A stretch of 33,416 bases of DNA from Flavobacteriaceae bacterium (GTDB lineage: Bacteria; Bacteroidota; Bacteroidia; Flavobacteriales; Flavobacteriaceae): contig CANCPC010000022.1 of NCBI GenBank assembly GCA_947379965.1, positions 1 to 33,416 on the forward strand. Reading direction: 5' to 3'. Of the stretch, positions 32,176 to 33,416 are shown in pieces. The translations under genes were made by a program, and so were the position numbers. Below the pieces are notes generated by a model. It saw only the letters and a program-made list of their open reading frames with translations. It searched no databases and was not told the DNA's origin. How positions within the stretch are numbered: the stretch's first letter is position 1; each line of letters opens with the position of its first letter.

Positions 32176-33384
32176 TTAGCTTGGAAATGAAATTTTACCC
32201 AAAGAAACGGATGGAATTCCTTGGTGTTTACCAAAATCAGTTTTTCCGCCAGAAACGGTTTCATTGGCCAAAACAGCAAATAACACGGCTTCTTTGGCAT
32301 TGCCAGAAATTCCAATTGCATCAGTATTTGAGAACTTGCAGGACAATAATCCTTTTAACCAACCTATTAATAAAGGATTGTGCATGCCGCCACCTGACAA
32401 ATAAACAGTGAAGTTTTTTATGTCTTTTTTTGTATTGTTTATGGCATAAATAATAGCTTCAGCAATAGTTTCAGCACTAAATCGGGTTAATGTTGCCAAT
32501 AAATCCGGAACAGAAATCGTTTCGGCATTACTTTCTTTTTGTGCTTTTTGAACGTATTCCACATTAAAAAGTTCGGGTCCTGTAGTTTTTGGAAAAGAAT
32601 CTTCAAAGAATTTATTCGATTTTAATGCAATCAAAAGCGGTTGATTTACGATTCCTTGTTTCGCAATTTCGGCATCTTTGTCATAACTTTTATTTGAAAA
32701 ATGAAGTCTTGTAAATGCATCAATCAGGGTATTTCCGGATCCTGTATCGGTTACAAAAACTTCTTCGGGGTTTAAGTTTTCAGGTAAATAAGTAAAATTT
32801 GAAATTCCACCAATGTTGAGCATAATTCGGTTTTCTCCTTTTTTTCCAAAAATCAAATAATCTCCGTAAACGGCTAATGGTGCTCCTTCGCCACCGGCTG
32901 CTAGATGTTTTTGCCTAAAATCCGAAAGCGTTATTATTCCCGTTTTTACGGCAATATGATCGCCATCGCCAATTTGTAAAGTTCCGTTTGGGAATTTTTC
33001 TAATTGATGTAAATTTTTTGGTGCGTGAAAAACCGTTTGCCCGTGTGAAGCGATTAAATCAACTTGATTGGTTTCTATTTTCCATTTTGTTAAGCATTCT
33101 AAAATCATATCGGCATGTAAATTGCCAATCCATTCATTTAATAAAACAAGGTTTTGAAAATTGATATTTTGCTTTGCAAAAACCTTTTGAATTTCGGTTT
33201 TTATTTCATCCGAAAATTCCATAGTATCAAAGTATAGCAGTTCAACTTCCGTATTTTCGCCTGAACCCGAAATTTTACATAAAGCCACATCAAGTCCATC
33301 TATCGAAGTACCCGACATTAATCCGATTATTAAACGCGATTTTTTTTTTGCAATTTTGTATATTGATTCGATATTTGAATTCAT
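32176..33384 (-). CDS. anmK: anhydro-N-acetylmuramic acid kinase
   Basis: This 402-residue cytoplasmic kinase opens the 1,6-anhydro ring and phosphorylates anhydro-MurNAc to MurNAc-6-phosphate. The ATP-binding GLMSGTSIDGLD is at 21-32. ASHGQTVFHAP (112-122), the catalytic Asp155 in LSDFRQKHLAAGGEGAPLA, LNIGGISNFTYLP, DTGSGNTLIDAF and YLSGGGMHNPLL follow in the family order. It is a complete member of the AnmK family. The lactonase-like next step, MurQ etherase, is not in the window. It lies 139 bases upstream of the GHL10 gene on the same strand. Only 32 bases of upstream sequence are visible, so its promoter cannot be judged. Confidence 0.94.
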   Translation of the reverse strand: MNSNIESIYKIAKKKSRLIIGLMSGTSIDGLDVALCKISGSGENTEVELLYFDTMEFSDEIKTEIQKVFAKQNINFQNLVLLNEWIGNLHADMILECLTKWKIETNQVDLIASHGQTVFHAPKNLHQLEKFPNGTLQIGDGDHIAVKTGIITLSDFRQKHLAAGGEGAPLAVYGDYLIFGKKGENRIMLNIGGISNFTYLPENLNPEEVFVTDTGSGNTLIDAFTRLHFSNKSYDKDAEIAKQGIVNQPLLIALKSNKFFEDSFPKTTGPELFNVEYVQKAQKESNAETISVPDLLATLTRFSAETIAEAIIYAINNTKKDIKNFTVYLSGGGMHNPLLIGWLKGLLSCKFSNTDAIGISGNAKEAVLFAVLANETVSGGKTDFGKHQGIPSVSLGKISFPS

Positions 33385-33416
33385 TTGCAGAGGCTGTTAT
33401 TTATAATAATCTTGAA

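Noticed and set aside
32112..32321. Minus-strand frame of 69 codons overlapping the end of anmK
   Set aside because: It lies in another frame of the intact anmK 3' end, with no start signal and no recognisable motif.
1..33416. CRISPR array, prophage, IS element or toxin-antitoxin locus
   Set aside because: No regularly spaced direct repeats, no transposase, integrase or phage structural gene, and no small paired toxin-antitoxin genes were found.

Overview
The window is AT-rich, with short intergenic gaps and promoters of the Bacteroidota form (TTG/TTTG, 17-23 bases, then TAnnTTTG). The protein families (reversed-order fatty acid oxidation multienzyme, bacillithiol deacetylase, MenI/MenF pair, secreted S1/P1 nuclease, four-helix-bundle gene beside oxidation genes) point to Flavobacterium or a close relative. 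I see no phage, plasmid, IS element, CRISPR array or defence island. This is mostly core chromosome, and the novelty lies in regulatory palindromes, intergenic repeats and a few odd proteins, not in an obvious new system.

Layout. 1-343: a four-helix-bundle gene cut by an in-frame stop and running off the left edge. 405-4621 (minus): marR, fadN-like and fadA, a fatty-acid oxidation operon with a TATGCATGCATA palindrome at its promoter and a C5/G5 inverted-repeat pair inside it. 4765-6537: a long-chain acyl-CoA ligase. 6752-8686: an LTA-synthase-like membrane sulfatase-fold protein. 8779-12447: PurL. 12602-14131: a beta-helix lipoprotein. 14271-15763: a MenI-like thioesterase and isochorismate synthase, overlapping by one base (menaquinone). 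15883-16599: BshB1 (bacillithiol). 16662-16736: tRNA-His with its own promoter and terminator. 16839-18658: a secreted M28 peptidase and a secreted dienelactone-hydrolase-like protein. 18868-20751: divergent Lrp regulator and ornithine aminotransferase around a strong palindrome. 20842-24314: MgtC-like protein, universal stress protein, S1/P1 nuclease, pirin and a protein of unknown function. 24553-25956: dihydrolipoyl dehydrogenase. 26028-27319: peroxiredoxin, thioredoxin and a small conserved-looking protein. 27464-33384: NagZ-like GH3, AmpG-like transporter, DigH-like GHL10 hydrolase and AnmK, together a peptidoglycan-recycling block.

How the genes work together. The ligase, FadN-like enzyme and thiolase form most of a beta-oxidation route; an acyl-CoA dehydrogenase is missing from the window and may lie to the left. 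The GHL10 hydrolase would cut glycan outside, AmpG import anhydro-muropeptides, NagZ remove GlcNAc and AnmK phosphorylate anhydro-MurNAc. Peroxiredoxin, thioredoxin and bacillithiol synthesis belong to thiol redox defence.

Four palindromic intergenic repeats recur (1592-1761, 15777-15860, 26302-26349, 29088-29215). Two of them overlap the stop codon of an upstream operon gene. No intergenic gap longer than 300 bases is present. All assignments come from reading the sequence; no database search was run.
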